DNA of 64,000 nt. Origin: Schistosoma haematobium. Its lineage: Eukaryota; Platyhelminthes; Trematoda; Strigeidida; Schistosomatidae. The stretch covers positions 52,928,465-52,992,464 of the forward strand of contig NC_067195.1 in the NCBI RefSeq assembly GCF_000699445.3, read 5' to 3'. The position numbers were made by a program, and so were the translations under genes. Shown here in pieces: positions 62,201 to 63,964 of the stretch (position 1 is its first letter; every line of letters begins with the position of its first letter). The notes under the pieces were generated by a model. The model did no database searches and was not told where the DNA came from. It was given only the letters and a program-made list of their open reading frames with translations.

Positions 62201-63729
62201 CAAAATGTATCTTCATATGTGGTATATGAATGAAATAATAGTCATAAGTGACAAAACTGAAGATGTGAATTATTTATTAAGAAAACATAAATCTCTTCAA
62301 AATTAAGTTTGTCTTTCATTTGAAACGGGAAGAATAGCCAGCTTCCTGTCTAGGTATTCTTATAAGTAGAAAAGAATATACCCGAATCAAATAATCTGTC
62401 TATGGAATGCCTTGTAGTAAGCCCATTCAACTACTGTATTATTTATCTGCTCACTGTAATTTAGACGCTTAATCCACTATGTAATTTTCTGTGTGAATAT
62501 GATTGAGCACATATCTGCACACCAATTTTAATCTATTCTCCCATTAGTTGTAATACACAGACAATCAATAATTTATCCATACTTGATTAACACTCACACA
62601 CAAACACACTCTTGGTTTCCCTATGTGCTTGCTCCCTATACGTTTGCGGATTTTACCAATCTTTAACAATAAACTATCTCTATAACTGGTGTTCAGGCTT
62701 TTGAATAATCTCGAGTAAATCCATAATTCTACTAGGAGATTCAGACTGCATTAAATACTCAGTTAACGGGATACTATTTATTGGAGTCAGATATAGGGGG
62801 AAATTAGCCTCTACAGCCTACATGAACAGGGTAGTATCTCGAATTTTGTAGTTATCATCCAGTCCGGTAAAAACGAGGCTTGATAAAAGGCTAATTCAGT
62901 GGGACCGATCATATCTGGTCAAATGATACGGTGAATCTAATGAACGCAGTATTGATGTAGAATGTGTATCAATTAAAATTCACAGACCGATAAGGTACTG
63001 ACAGTACACTGACACCTGTTATGCCCCTATCATCTTAAGAAAACCTGTCCAAATCCTCCTGCTATTCAATGGTCAACCAAATAGCTTTATGCTGAAGCGA
63101 AGCTTTAAATCAATTATCAGTGGAAAGTACTTTGCAGCCGAGATCATCAATATTAAATCAGTTATATCCATGCTTTACCGAAAATGTAAACATTGTAAGC
63201 GATTCCTTTACACCAGGACAATTAGTGTTTACTAACACTTCTTACCATGACACATTTGAAGCCTTGCGACTAATTATACATTACGTGATAAATGAAGCCA
63301 CTATTAGGAACATCAACACTAAGATTTAGAAACGTCCAAATGACGGGTTGCAGGTGAGACGAAATTGTGCCAATCACAATCTATCTTTATTAAAATAATT
63401 AAATAACCACATTAAAACAATATAGAACTTTTTAAGTTACGATCAATAAATGCTAAACTATTCATAACTGGTGTGTATTTTGTTATCATGTTTTCAATAT
63501 CCTTTGATCTATGTAGCGTTCATCATCCGGTGGTATTAATAAAAACAATTCCAAAAATTGTTCAGAAAGTGTTGGTCAATTAACTGGAACACCTATGGAA
63601 TCAAACCAAGAGTATAATTCTAACAGACAAATAGCACAAAGATCTTATTCAGAAAGATCTCCAGAGAATATTAAACATCCACTTCCACATCGTATAACTG
63701 ACGATATCATCACTGGTATAGTTTCGTAG
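438..63729 (+). CDS. DMD: Dystrophin, 3' part of the gene, 22 exons
   Basis: Dystrophin links cortical actin to the membrane glycoprotein complex in muscle and nerve. This is known of the family and not shown here. I joined the exons 438-702, 7383-7536, 9388-9527, 15778-15937, 19377-19664, 21818-21952, 26003-26133, 33153-33364, 34870-34936, 35877-36013, 39261-39619, 41753-42162, 45823-45908, 47303-47460, 49309-49523, 52914-53025, 53894-54078, 55706-56231, 58553-59086, 59609-59913, 60718-61111 and 63517-63729. They total about 5.19 kb, or roughly 1,730 codons. Domain order is spectrin-like repeats, WW, EF-hand-like region, ZZ finger, a long variable region, coiled coils and a short tail. The WW and spectrin repeats together point to dystrophin/utrophin and exclude dystrobrevin. 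The actin-binding N-terminus lies upstream of the window. Every junction agrees in phase except 702 to 7383, which implies a missing exon. Exon edges come from reading splice sites without transcript data. Confidence 0.93.
1015..1240 (-). repeat. Sm-alpha-like repeat with degenerate hammerhead
   Basis: It shares its order of blocks with the repeats at 11535, 32325 and 33715. The hammerhead-like part lies at about 1150-1193 on the minus strand. The core is damaged: the CTGAnGA strand reads TTAATGA, and GAAAC reads GAAAT. The short GC-rich stem III found in other copies is altered as well. Confidence 0.65.
2743..5007 (-). CDS. RTE reverse transcriptase frame
   Basis: This 754-residue frame contains a complete LINE reverse transcriptase. 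Visible motifs in order are [24 protein letters not shown]-type sequence ([20 protein letters not shown]), [23 protein letters not shown], and the catalytic [10 protein letters not shown] at about residue 495. The thumb-like C-terminal part contains LLYGAETWR and [13 protein letters not shown], common in RTE elements. The Met at 5007 is internal to the ancestral polyprotein. The true start is likely the endonuclease Met at 5764, were the A-run one base shorter. Confidence 0.9.
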   Translation of the reverse strand: MEDVRTRRGADVASDHHLVVANLKLKLKKNWTSGQTAIQRFNTAFLRDTDKLNEFKIALNNRFQAFQDLLKEEETTMEDNWKGIKETLTSTCQEVLGLKKHHHKEWISIETLDKIKERKNKKAAINNNRTRAEKVQAQAEYIEANKQVKRSIRADRKKYVEELATTAEKAAREGNMKQLYDTTKKLSGKYSKPERPVKDKEGKPITEIQQQRNRWVEYFEELLNRPAPMNPPNIEAAHTDLPIDVNPPTTEEIRMAVRQIKNGKAAGPDNIPAEALKSDVEVTTSMLYPLFKKIWEEEQVPMDWKEGHLIKIPKKGDLSKCENYRGITLLSIPGKVFNRVLLNRMKDAVDAQLRDQQAGFRKDRSCTDQIATLRIIVEQSVEWNSSLYINFIDYEKAFDSVDRRTLWKLLRHYGVPEKIVNIIRNSYDGLQCKVVHGGQLTDAFQVRTGVRQGCLLSPFLFLLVVDWIMKTSTSEGKHGIQWTAQNQLDDLDFADDLALLSRTREQIQIKTANVAAVSASVGLSIHKGKTKVLKFKAENSNPITLDGETLEDVESFTYLGSIVDRHGGSDADVKARIGKARVAFLQLKNIWNSKQLSTNIKVRIFNTNVKAILLYGAETWRTTTTTIKKAQVFINSCLRKILNIHWPDTISNSLLWERTNQLPAEEEIRKRRWKWIGHTLRKSSNCITRQALTWNPEGKRKRGRPKNTLRRIIEADMKRMNYNWKELERIAQDRVGWRMLVSDLCSFTRSNRCK
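4976..5764 (-). CDS. RTE endonuclease frame (5' part of the polyprotein)
   Basis: The 262 residues carry the motifs of an APE-type endonuclease: WNVRTM near the start, [20 protein letters not shown], and a final QIDHICI with the Asp-His pair. These residues make the nick in target DNA in this family. The frame leaves the family pattern right after DHICIKKK, where a run of ten A residues on the coding strand (5021-5030) shifts it. The 3' end overlaps the reverse transcriptase frame by 32 bases in another frame. In RTE elements the two domains normally form one protein of about 1,000 residues. Confidence 0.88.
   Translation of the reverse strand: MTLHGESRIPSEATRPMPLLTTRAKIFIGTWNVRTMWETGKTSQIATEMRRYNLAVLGISETHWTQAGQKRLATGEMLLYSGHEEENAPHTQGVALMLSKVARNALVGWESHGSRIIKASFKTKKEGILMNIIQCYAPTNDSNDDIKDQFYERLQSIIEKCSRKDLTILMGDLNAKVGIDNTGYEDIMGRHGLGERNENGERFANLCAFNKLVIGGTIFPHKRIHKATWISLNHTTENQIDHICIKKKIPKDNGRCENQERS
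5967..6452. other. Intronic sequence beside the RTE element
   Basis: This stretch is more GC-rich than the surrounding intron and is probably part of an older repeat into which the RTE element jumped. I cannot assign it. It holds no credible reading frame. Confidence 0.4.
6453..6900 (-). mobile_element. Penelope-like element, C-terminal end
   Basis: On the minus strand from about 6890 the frame reads [20 protein letters not shown], then [20 protein letters not shown] and IYQPIRKIM. This is the pattern found just after a GIY-YIG nuclease domain in Penelope-like elements (Glu-Ala-Trp and Asn-Lys-His). The tail ends at a 60-bp terminal motif (6453-6512) that recurs at 14573, 21281 and 39828-40120. 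The reverse transcriptase and nuclease core are missing, so this is a truncated copy. Confidence 0.75.
7383..7536 (+). CDS. DMD: Dystrophin exon 2: spectrin-like repeat
   Basis: A TTTCTAG acceptor is followed by an open frame starting T-ATG-GAG and ending CAA before a GTTAGG donor. It encodes helical sequence such as [19 protein letters not shown]. The exit phase is 0 and matches exon 3. The entry phase requires two bases from the preceding exon, which the exon ending at 702 does not supply, so another exon should lie between them. The ATG at 7384 is internal and not a gene start. Confidence 0.7.
7537..9387. other. Intron between exons 2 and 3
   Basis: AT-rich intron. It holds one palindromic hammerhead-bearing short repeat at about 8111-8565. 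I recognise nothing else in it. Confidence 0.6.
8111..8565. repeat. Palindromic tRNA-derived repeat with hammerhead ends
   Basis: The left end on the minus strand and the right end on the plus strand are the same sequence, giving a head-to-head unit. The left half has a B-box-like actcgaacccagg read on the minus strand. The right half keeps the stem II and GAAAC part of the ribozyme, but CTGAGGA is replaced by AGTGAAA, so it should be inactive. Confidence 0.72.
9388..9527 (+). CDS. DMD: Dystrophin exon 3: spectrin-like repeat
   Basis: A long T-rich tract ending TTTTAAAG precedes the exon, and CG|GTAAGT follows. Entry is phase 0 and exit leaves two bases (CG). The sequence ends [15 protein letters not shown], which aligns with the helix before the R23 linker of vertebrate dystrophin. 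The codon is completed as CGA (Arg) by exon 4. Confidence 0.85.
9779..9880 (-). mobile_element. Short LINE 3' end with TGAC tail
   Basis: Read on the minus strand, this ends in a run of CTGA/TGAC repeats. It matches the final 90 or so bases of the elements at 41190-41460 and 51085-51575, including the block homologous to cttggaccgatgcacatatg. It is a severely 5'-truncated copy. Confidence 0.6.
9950..10950 (+). mobile_element. Degenerate LINE-related segment, GC-rich
   Basis: At about 10100-10370 the + strand reads [18 protein letters not shown] and [18 protein letters not shown], with stops after that. This pattern is common just before the reverse transcriptase of schistosome non-LTR elements. 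The following 570 bases are clearly more GC-rich than the host intron and look like another part of a retroelement, perhaps a 5' UTR. The same coding segment recurs in degraded form at 48510-48800. The long minus-strand frame here (10200-10703) has no recognisable motif. Confidence 0.6.
11535..11930. repeat. Palindromic Sm-alpha-like repeat with hammerhead
   Basis: The block cattgatgtttaggactgaa near 11541 returns inverted at about 11910, so the unit folds back on itself. The hammerhead-like core is at 11668-11712 on the minus strand. GAAAC and the short GCGCG stem III are intact. The CTGAnGA strand reads TCGATGA and stem II is mispaired. A B-box-like sequence (gggttcaaatccc on the minus strand, near 11750) suggests a polymerase III origin. 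Confidence 0.72.
13787..13835. repeat. TAG trinucleotide microsatellite
   Basis: An imperfect run of tag/tat triplets directly precedes the ~280-bp repeat at 13836. Confidence 0.9.
13836..14150 (+). repeat. ~280-bp dispersed repeat, copy 1, with TAG tail
   Basis: It starts gaaggagaacacaagttagg and ends with ctacttatgtgaatataagt, a small hairpin, then a TAG-rich tail (14106-14150). Four related copies lie at 44742-45050, 50690-50945 (minus), 52471-52783 and 61647-61930. It is non-coding. I do not recognise the family. The tail suggests a retroposed element. Confidence 0.7.
14573..14633. mobile_element. 60-bp terminal fragment of a Penelope-like element
   Basis: It matches the end motif at 6453-6512 (gaagatttgtagctcaggtg and gttctctgagctgga) and nothing beyond it. 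This is an extremely short copy of the 3' end. Confidence 0.7.
15778..15937 (+). CDS. DMD: Dystrophin exon 4: spectrin repeat start (R23-like)
   Basis: The acceptor is CACACAG and the donor is TTG|GTAAGC. The product contains [15 protein letters not shown] followed by [10 protein letters not shown]. The invariant Trp of a spectrin helix A is present, and the layout resembles vertebrate R23 (helix A with a conserved Trp, then a proline/glycine turn). Entry takes one base and exit is phase 0. Confidence 0.92.
16903..16940 (+). mobile_element. Minimal RTE 3' end, 38 bp
   Basis: The sequence cctatgctcctccacgagga followed by ttaacaggtgtaagtaa is nearly the last 38 bases of the RTE element at 2734. 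The preceding 100 bases are triplet-rich. This is the shortest RTE remnant in the window. Confidence 0.65.
18011..18375 (+). repeat. tRNA-derived repeat, two partial units
   Basis: An end fragment (18011-18095) carries the ttttccatggtagtctagct block and the atatccacaaaacccc tail. A second piece (18095-18375) has the A-box-like part ggctcagaggtctag and a hammerhead strand CTGAGGAGTCCC. The GAAAC strand is lost by deletion (GATGATGG instead), so the ribozyme is dead. Confidence 0.65.
18648..18830 (+). repeat. tRNA-derived repeat with truncated hammerhead
   Basis: The unit has an A-box-like tggtctagttg region, a B box in cctgggttcgaatct (near 18708), and a hammerhead remnant at 18747-18780. Stem I arms (gcac and gtgc) survive, but most of stem II is deleted. 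The 3' block ttttccatggtggtccagct ends the unit. Polymerase III transcription is inferred from the boxes only. Confidence 0.75.
19377..19664 (+). CDS. DMD: Dystrophin exon 5: spectrin repeat with acidic linker
   Basis: The acceptor follows a T-rich tract (TTTTTTGTTAAAAAAG), and the donor is GAG|GTAAGT. Both phases are 0 and the exon is exactly 96 codons. The middle is an acidic, Asn/Ser-rich stretch ([16 protein letters not shown]), flanked by helical sequence. The end, [20 protein letters not shown], carries the conserved Trp of a repeat helix C. The acidic linker appears to be an insertion relative to vertebrates. Confidence 0.92.
19995..20163 (-). repeat. tRNA-derived repeat with nearly intact hammerhead
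   Basis: This is the best preserved member of the family. On the minus strand it has a B-box region (cctgggttcgaatcttgc) followed by the ribozyme at 20043-20088. Stem I arms GCACTG and CAGTGC, stem II GTCC/GGAC, GAAAC, the CGGCCG stem III and the GTC cleavage triplet are all present. The only core lesion I see is CCGAGGA in place of CTGAGGA (position 4, U to C). Hammerhead numbering is established knowledge; activity is not tested. Confidence 0.8.
21281..21342. mobile_element. 60-bp terminal fragment of a Penelope-like element
   Basis: The same end motif as at 6453 and 14573 appears here, flanked by unrelated AT-rich intron. Confidence 0.7.
21429..21480. repeat. TA dinucleotide microsatellite
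   Basis: An uninterrupted run of about 25 TA units. Confidence 0.95.
21818..21952 (+). CDS. DMD: Dystrophin exon 6: last spectrin repeat (R24-like)
   Basis: The acceptor is AAAATTAG and the donor is AAG|GTTAGT. The exon is 45 codons with phases 0 and 0. The sequence has [14 protein letters not shown] followed by [20 protein letters not shown]. This parallels the vertebrate R24 segment that contains a Trp-x-Pro turn and then a helix of similar length. It is separated from its neighbours by large introns. Confidence 0.9.
24190..24415 (+). repeat. Sm-alpha-like repeat with well preserved hammerhead core
   Basis: The core at 24227-24272 has CTGACGA (24233-24239), stem II gtctc/gggac, GAAAC (24254-24258), the GCGCG stem III and the GTC cleavage site ending at 24265. 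The stem I strands, ttcaaa and aaactg, do not pair. The classic schistosome sequence has CCAG pairing with CTGG at this place. The core is therefore good but stem I is broken. Confidence 0.8.
24956..25325. repeat. tRNA-like repeat between ~40-bp direct repeats
   Basis: The block acattggtcaccagcccgtg + atcaatcaattg at 24961 is repeated with few changes at 25287, about 325 bases on. Between them lies a tRNA-like stretch (gctcgcccattggtaacgtc and a B-box-like gggatcaaatcc near 25067). A related degraded stretch occurs at about 47000-47120. It could be two units of a tandem repeat or a dispersed polymerase III repeat. Confidence 0.5.
26003..26133 (+). CDS. DMD: Dystrophin exon 7: R24-like helix B
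   Basis: The acceptor is TACTGTAG and the donor GA|GTAAGT. Entry is phase 0 and exit leaves two bases. The sequence [20 protein letters not shown] continues the R24-like repeat. The codon GA-G is completed by exon 8 across an intron of about 7 kb. Confidence 0.92.
26257..26285. repeat. TA dinucleotide microsatellite
   Basis: About 14 TA units lie just after dystrophin exon 7. Confidence 0.9.
27181..27480 (-). pseudogene. Merlin (ISXO2-like) DNA transposase remnant
   Basis: Read on the minus strand from about 27450 the frame gives [20 protein letters not shown], a stop, then [20 protein letters not shown], another stop, then [11 protein letters not shown]. This is the order seen in ISXO2-like/Merlin transposases: T-D near the second catalytic Asp, the H-x-N-x-V/I-E-x-x-W block with the catalytic Glu, and the E/D-F near the C-terminus. 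In-frame stops show it is dead. Terminal inverted repeats were not located. The N-terminal half may extend towards 28000. Confidence 0.65.
28688..28812 (+). repeat. tRNA-derived repeat, 3' part, with hammerhead
   Basis: The ribozyme lies at 28715-28759. CTGAGGA, GAAAC, the CGGCCG stem III, GTC and both stem I arms are present. Stem II has lost its closing G-C pair: GTCC became TCC and GGAC became GGAT. The tRNA-like half is missing. Confidence 0.75.
29148..29270 (-). repeat. tRNA-like half of the short repeat
   Basis: It contains ggacctatcattcttgcacg and gaccactgagt read in minus orientation, the same as the tRNA-like half of the other copies, and then the cttcaaccaatccacgaa block. The hammerhead end is absent. 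Confidence 0.65.
30578..31165. repeat. ~590-bp palindromic repeat, left copy of an inverted pair
   Basis: Each end carries a tRNA-like block and a hammerhead block facing outward, and the middle is a shared spacer. The left-end ribozyme reads TTGCGGA and GAGAC in the core. The right-end one reads CTGCTGA and GCAAC. Both should be inactive. The same unit, with the same lesions, is found inverted at 36117-36715. Confidence 0.85.
32325..32570. repeat. Sm-alpha-like palindromic repeat with hammerhead
   Basis: The minus-strand core at 32357-32402 keeps CTGACGA, the CCAG/CTGG stem I and GTC. The GAAA strand is changed to ATAAAA, so the essential G12 is lost. The right part ends with an inverted copy of the taaacatcaatagaaagatt block. 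Confidence 0.72.
33153..33364 (+). CDS. DMD: Dystrophin exon 8: end of R24 and hinge before WW
   Basis: The acceptor is CTTAAAAG and the donor G|GTGAGA. It begins [19 protein letters not shown], the counterpart of the final helix of vertebrate R24. It then becomes Pro/Thr/Ser/Gln-rich and probably forms the hinge in front of the WW domain. The T-rich CTTTCAG upstream near 33104 is an alternative acceptor, but it does not keep the phase. Confidence 0.9.
33715..33950 (-). repeat. Sm-alpha-like repeat with hammerhead
   Basis: The minus-strand core at 33842-33890 has intact stem II, GAAAC, GCGCG stem III and GTC. The first core base is A instead of C (ATGACGA). Stem I has CCAG and CTGG, but an AAA insertion follows the cleavage site. 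The same insertion is in the copy at 24190, so the two belong to one subfamily. Confidence 0.78.
33955..34165 (+). repeat. Sm-alpha-like repeat, tRNA-like part and dead hammerhead
   Basis: A tRNA-like part (A-box-like region near 33990, then ctaggtttgactcctgg near 34045) precedes a hammerhead at 34090-34138. The core has CTGACAA, GACAC and ATC where CTGACGA, GAAAC and GTC are expected, so three essential sites are lost. It forms a head-to-head pair with the repeat at 33715-33950. Confidence 0.75.
34730..34815 (-). repeat. Fragment of the hammerhead-bearing short repeat
   Basis: The 3' end block (gagtcgatctaaggtagaat... aacttggaagcattgga) and part of stem II/GAAAC (tttcgtcctttataggac) are recognisable. 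The rest is absent. Confidence 0.55.
34870..34936 (+). CDS. DMD: Dystrophin exon 9: WW domain, N-terminal half
   Basis: The acceptor is TTTTTTCAG and the donor AA|GTAAGT. It encodes [18 protein letters not shown]. This holds the first WW tryptophan and the VPYY strand that in dystrophin forms part of the proline-rich ligand groove for beta-dystroglycan. The first loop is two residues longer than in the human protein. The exon is only 67 bases long. Confidence 0.96.
35251..35288 (-). ncRNA. Hammerhead-like motif in intron, antisense
   Basis: On the minus strand CTGAAGA (35281-35287) is followed by one extra A, a perfect 6-bp stem GTCCAG/CTGGAC, and GAAAC (35254-35258). Core order and spacing fit the hammerhead catalytic strands. 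I cannot define stem III or a clear cleavage triplet, so it may be a fragment of a retroelement-encoded ribozyme. Confidence 0.4.
35783..35816 (-). ncRNA. Hammerhead-like motif 60 nt before exon 10, antisense
   Basis: The minus strand reads CTGATGA, a weak 4-bp stem II (GTTT with GGAC, two G-U pairs), then GAAAC. Stem I may pair GTA with TAC. It lacks the longer stem of the motif at 35251. Activity is doubtful. Confidence 0.3.
35877..36013 (+). CDS. DMD: Dystrophin exon 10: WW C-terminal half and start of EF region
   Basis: The acceptor is CATTTTTTAG and the donor T|GTAAGT. The exon starts [12 protein letters not shown], which supplies the second WW tryptophan and the conserved proline. It continues [20 protein letters not shown], a segment very close to human dystrophin at the start of the EF-hand region. 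This is among the best conserved exons in the window. Confidence 0.97.
36117..36715. repeat. ~590-bp palindromic repeat, right copy of an inverted pair
   Basis: Its reverse complement follows 30578-31165 with almost no visible difference over some 530 bases, including the damaged hammerhead cores. The similarity drops abruptly in the last 35 or so bases on one side. The pair encloses dystrophin exons 8, 9 and 10. Confidence 0.85.
37175..38435 (+). mobile_element. Penelope-like element remnant between ~240-bp inverted repeats
   Basis: The left arm (about 37175-37420) and right arm (about 38192-38435) are inverted copies: ttcagtgaagagttctcttt near 37192 returns reversed near 38400, and aacaatcgtttgattgttaa near 37371 returns near 38222. 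Between them lies a GIY-YIG nuclease domain (37616-37861). Inverted terminal segments with this domain fit a Penelope-like element. No reverse transcriptase core is left. Confidence 0.75.
37616..37861 (+). pseudogene. GIY-YIG nuclease domain of a Penelope-like element
   Basis: The frame reads [20 protein letters not shown], then an arginine-rich helix and [12 protein letters not shown] with the expected Glu and His. This is the Y-x-F-T-C-x-C-G-x-x-Y-I-G-R pattern of Penelope-type GIY-YIG domains, which nick target DNA. A stop ends the frame at 37861. The continuation (a degraded LAIHLES...LCV-like stretch at 37920-37960) is in another frame, so the copy is broken. Confidence 0.78.
38657..38905 (-). 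repeat. tRNA-derived repeat, hammerhead partly deleted
   Basis: The tRNA-like block (B box in the minus strand of actcgaatccagg near 38760) and the cttcaaccaatccacgaa spacer are clear. The ribozyme end keeps stem II but has lost the GAAAC and GTC parts. Confidence 0.7.
39261..39619 (+). CDS. DMD: Dystrophin exon 11: first EF-hand-like region and start of insertion
   Basis: The acceptor is TTATTTTTAG and the donor GAT|GTAAGT. The part [20 protein letters not shown] matches the first EF-hand-like helices of dystrophin. After about 60 residues the sequence turns into Ser/Asn/His-rich low complexity with no vertebrate counterpart. That stretch continues into exon 12. Exit is phase 0. Confidence 0.94.
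39828..40120 (-). mobile_element. Penelope-like 3' end with inverted terminus
   Basis: 39828-40045 is the same minus-strand tail as at 6472-6700 (the region coding [11 protein letters not shown]-like sequence and the hammerhead-like hairpin). At about 40050 it joins an inverted copy of the 60-bp terminal motif (40050-40115), so the end folds back on itself. Confidence 0.7.
41190..41460 (+). mobile_element. LINE 3' end with TGAC tail
   Basis: It begins within the coding end (cagtggcgtcggtgtacaca) and runs through a 3' UTR to ctgactgactgac at 41447. It matches 51300-51575 over its length. Short 3' tandem repeats fit a non-LTR element. Confidence 0.7.
41753..42162 (+). CDS. DMD: Dystrophin exon 12: low-complexity linker, then second EF-hand helix
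   Basis: The acceptor is TGTTTTTAG and the donor CG|GTATGT. Roughly the first 110 residues are Ser/Thr/Asn/Arg-rich with a basic patch ([14 protein letters not shown]). The last 25 or so, including [17 protein letters not shown], are an excellent match to the second EF-hand-like region of dystrophin. Conserved coding therefore resumes only at the 3' end of the exon. Confidence 0.94.
42577..44512 (-). mobile_element. Degenerate RTE LINE, copy B
   Basis: The 3' end has the same GTAA repeats as the element at 2734. Reverse transcriptase pieces are readable in several frames: [20 protein letters not shown] near 44020, [15 protein letters not shown] near 43360 (with FADD changed to LADD), and [12 protein letters not shown] near 43005. 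The N-terminal piece (44466-44218) jumps from RDSDRIND to AEKAAREGN, so about 350 bases are deleted near 44335. Frameshifts and stops make it non-functional. Confidence 0.88.
44742..45050 (+). repeat. ~280-bp dispersed repeat, copy 2
   Basis: It starts gaataagaacacaagtgggg and ends ctacttatgtgtatatatgc followed by agcgcacaccaca. It aligns with 13836-14109 in order throughout. It has no triplet tail. Confidence 0.7.
45823..45908 (+). CDS. DMD: Dystrophin exon 13: EF-hand-like region
   Basis: The acceptor is CTTTCTACAG and the donor T|GTAAGT. It encodes [20 protein letters not shown] and then DEKYR, closely following vertebrate dystrophin. The EF loop lacks most calcium-binding side chains, as in other dystrophins. 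Confidence 0.96.
45909..47302. other. Intron between exons 13 and 14
   Basis: A palindromic short repeat occupies 46012-46395. A decayed tRNA-like stretch related to 24956-25325 lies at about 47000-47120. Confidence 0.55.
46012..46395. repeat. Palindromic tRNA-derived repeat, decayed
   Basis: The left half is in minus orientation (accaccatcggaaacctggg to tgagccggcatcca) and the right half is in plus (gtgcttccagatttccaatg). Both hammerhead ends are too altered to read a core. Confidence 0.7.
47303..47460 (+). CDS. DMD: Dystrophin exon 14: EF-hand-like region
   Basis: The acceptor is CACTTCATAG and the donor CAA|GTATGT. The segment [20 protein letters not shown] contains a loop that is closer to a true EF loop than the human one, because D-x-D-G-x-V-D is present. 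The first and twelfth positions are Ile and Arg, so calcium binding is doubtful. The segment [20 protein letters not shown] follows. Confidence 0.95.
47461..49308. other. Intron between exons 14 and 15
   Basis: A decayed LINE segment lies at 48510-48800. I recognise nothing else. Confidence 0.55.
48510..48800 (+). mobile_element. Decayed LINE segment, same family as 9950
   Basis: The + strand reads [20 protein letters not shown], parallel to [18 protein letters not shown] at 10140, with stops afterwards. It is a short dead remnant. Confidence 0.6.
49309..49523 (+). CDS. DMD: Dystrophin exon 15: end of EF region and first ZZ cysteines
   Basis: The acceptor is CTACTATTTCAG and the donor CG|GTATGT. 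It carries [20 protein letters not shown], very like the vertebrate segment that ends the EF region. [14 protein letters not shown] follows, giving the first Cys-x2-Cys pair of the ZZ zinc finger. Confidence 0.97.
50690..50945 (-). repeat. ~280-bp dispersed repeat, copy 3
   Basis: In reverse it begins near the ctcaataaaatctgagagcc block and ends at gttatatactacttataaga. The opposite end is truncated. An internal duplication of the tgagacratggattgatatt block is visible at 50830-50890. Confidence 0.65.
51085..51575 (+). mobile_element. LINE C-terminal coding end and 3' end with TGAC tail
   Basis: The + strand reads [20 protein letters not shown], then [19 protein letters not shown] and [16 protein letters not shown], with at least one frame break. 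A 3' UTR and ctgactgactgactgactg (51553-51571) follow. It shares the last 270 bases with 41190-41460. I cannot name the family from sequence alone. Confidence 0.68.
52471..52783 (+). repeat. ~280-bp dispersed repeat, copy 4, with triplet tail
   Basis: It runs from gttgtgaacgagaacaccaa to ggcacacaccacactac and then a run of act/ata triplets. Gene-like reading frames inside it are chance. Confidence 0.7.
52914..53025 (+). CDS. DMD: Dystrophin exon 16: ZZ zinc finger
   Basis: The acceptor is TAATTCTTAG and the donor CAT|GTAAGT. It supplies CLRC and CQQC, the other ZZ cysteine pairs, followed by [20 protein letters not shown] with the two histidines. All zinc ligands are present across exons 15 and 16. 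The ZZ domain takes part in beta-dystroglycan binding in known dystrophins. Confidence 0.97.
53026..53893. other. Intron between exons 16 and 17
   Basis: AT-rich. I see no repeat or gene in it. Confidence 0.55.
53894..54078 (+). CDS. DMD: Dystrophin exon 17: basic region after ZZ
   Basis: The acceptor is CATTGTAG and the donor [28 protein letters not shown] parallels the vertebrate helix just after the ZZ domain. The remainder is strongly basic and serine-rich ([13 protein letters not shown]) and has no clear vertebrate match. The acceptor tract is weak in pyrimidines, but no other AG keeps the phase. Confidence 0.9.
54079..55705. other. Intron between exons 17 and 18
   Basis: One short-repeat copy with a hammerhead sits at 54536-54665. 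The rest is AT-rich and unassigned. Confidence 0.55.
54536..54665 (+). repeat. tRNA-derived repeat, 3' part, with hammerhead
   Basis: The ribozyme at 54567-54612 has intact stem II, GAAAC, CGGCCG and GTC. The CTGAGGA strand reads CTGAGAA, so the essential G8 is lost, and stem I has one mismatch. The tRNA-like half is missing. Confidence 0.75.
55706..56231 (+). CDS. DMD: Dystrophin exon 18: variable Asn/Pro/Ser-rich region
   Basis: The acceptor is CTTTTCCACTAATAG and the donor TTG|GTAAAA. Most of its 175 codons are low complexity, including an Asn-rich run and [13 protein letters not shown]. The end, [20 protein letters not shown], is conserved with the vertebrate motif that starts the distal C-terminus. 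The open frame extends upstream of the acceptor to 55527, but that part is intron. Confidence 0.9.
56232..58552. other. Intron between exons 18 and 19
   Basis: Most of it is RTE copy C (56637-58160). The flanks are AT-rich. Confidence 0.6.
56637..58160 (-). mobile_element. Degenerate RTE LINE, copy C, 5'-truncated
   Basis: It is colinear with 42577-44100 at a constant offset of 14,059 bases. I see no difference from 56649 to 58134. All the frameshifts and stops of copy B are shared. Beyond 58134 the two differ in roughly every third base for some 25 bases, and copy C then ends. In that edge, copy C resembles the element at 2734 (atctataggaag) more than copy B does. Confidence 0.9.
58553..59086 (+). 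CDS. DMD: Dystrophin exon 19: variable C-terminal region
   Basis: The frame is open for 178 codons between TATCACTTTAG and CAG|GTAACT, with phases 0 and 0. The product is rich in Gln, Pro, Ser and Gly, with [20 protein letters not shown] near its end. I see no known domain in it. Position between conserved exons and phase agreement support it as coding. Confidence 0.88.
59087..59608. other. Intron between exons 19 and 20
   Basis: Short AT-rich intron without recognisable features. Confidence 0.6.
59609..59913 (+). CDS. DMD: Dystrophin exon 20: first coiled coil
   Basis: The acceptor is TTTTAAAAAATAG and the donor [28 protein letters not shown] matches the first heptad coiled coil of vertebrate dystrophin, next to the syntrophin-binding region. 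A Pro/Ser/Asn-rich tail follows. Confidence 0.93.
59914..60717. other. Intron between exons 20 and 21
   Basis: AT-rich intron without recognisable features. Confidence 0.6.
60718..61111 (+). CDS. DMD: Dystrophin exon 21: second coiled coil
   Basis: The acceptor is CACCATTTAAAG, and I place the donor at CAG|GTATGA (61112). [20 protein letters not shown] and [12 protein letters not shown] form the dystrobrevin-type coiled coil, nearly identical in pattern to vertebrates. Two better donor sequences lie inside the exon, GTAAGT at 61004 and GTAAGC at 61097. All three are phase 0 and can join exon 22. Without splicing, a TGA follows at 61115-61117. Confidence 0.93.
61647..61930 (+). repeat. ~280-bp dispersed repeat, copy 5, diverged
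   Basis: The start (ggtgaggaaacaag) and the end (actacttatatatgtcaata, then taagcag) match the family. The middle is strongly diverged. Confidence 0.5.
63085..63380 (+). pseudogene. Possible LTR-retrotransposon integrase tail
   Basis: The + frame [13 protein letters not shown] followed by SFTPGQLVF resembles the end of Gypsy-type integrases, where a Leu-rich LxxLxP block precedes a basic GxxVxx segment. A stop follows at 63327. The call rests on a short and weak pattern. Confidence 0.3.
63517..63729 (+). CDS. DMD: Dystrophin last exon
   Basis: The acceptor is TTTGATCTATGTAG, and the frame is open for 70 codons to TAG at 63727-63729. The tail is Ser/Asn/Arg-rich ([17 protein letters not shown]) without a known domain. 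Entry is phase 0, which fits all three candidate donors of exon 21. I see no canonical AATAAA signal before the window end. A further exon cannot be ruled out, but it is not needed. Confidence 0.82.
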   Translation, partial: RSSSGGINKNNSKNCSESVGQLTGTPMESNQEYNSNRQIAQRSYSERSPENIKHPLPHRITDDIITGIVS

Positions 63730-63964
63730 TTTTTTGTTTTATATGATGCAAATTCAAATGTGGTTATGTCTTAGATATAGTGATAACAATAATAATTTTT
63801 GTTTAGTACCATAGAACTCATTATGACCAGATATTCACAACAATCACAATTAATCCCCACTTGACATATAGTGCCTAGAGGATTACAAGTATTACAACAA
63901 TGATTATTATTGAGGTTTATCTCTAATTATGAAATACATTGGTTTTATCCAGTCTTAGGACCCA

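Larger units (their letters stand above)
61112..63516. other. Intron between exons 21 and 22
   Basis: It holds a diverged ~280-bp repeat (61647-61930) and a possible LTR-retrotransposon remnant (63085-63380). The part 62700-63080 looks repeat-derived but I cannot assign it. Confidence 0.55.
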
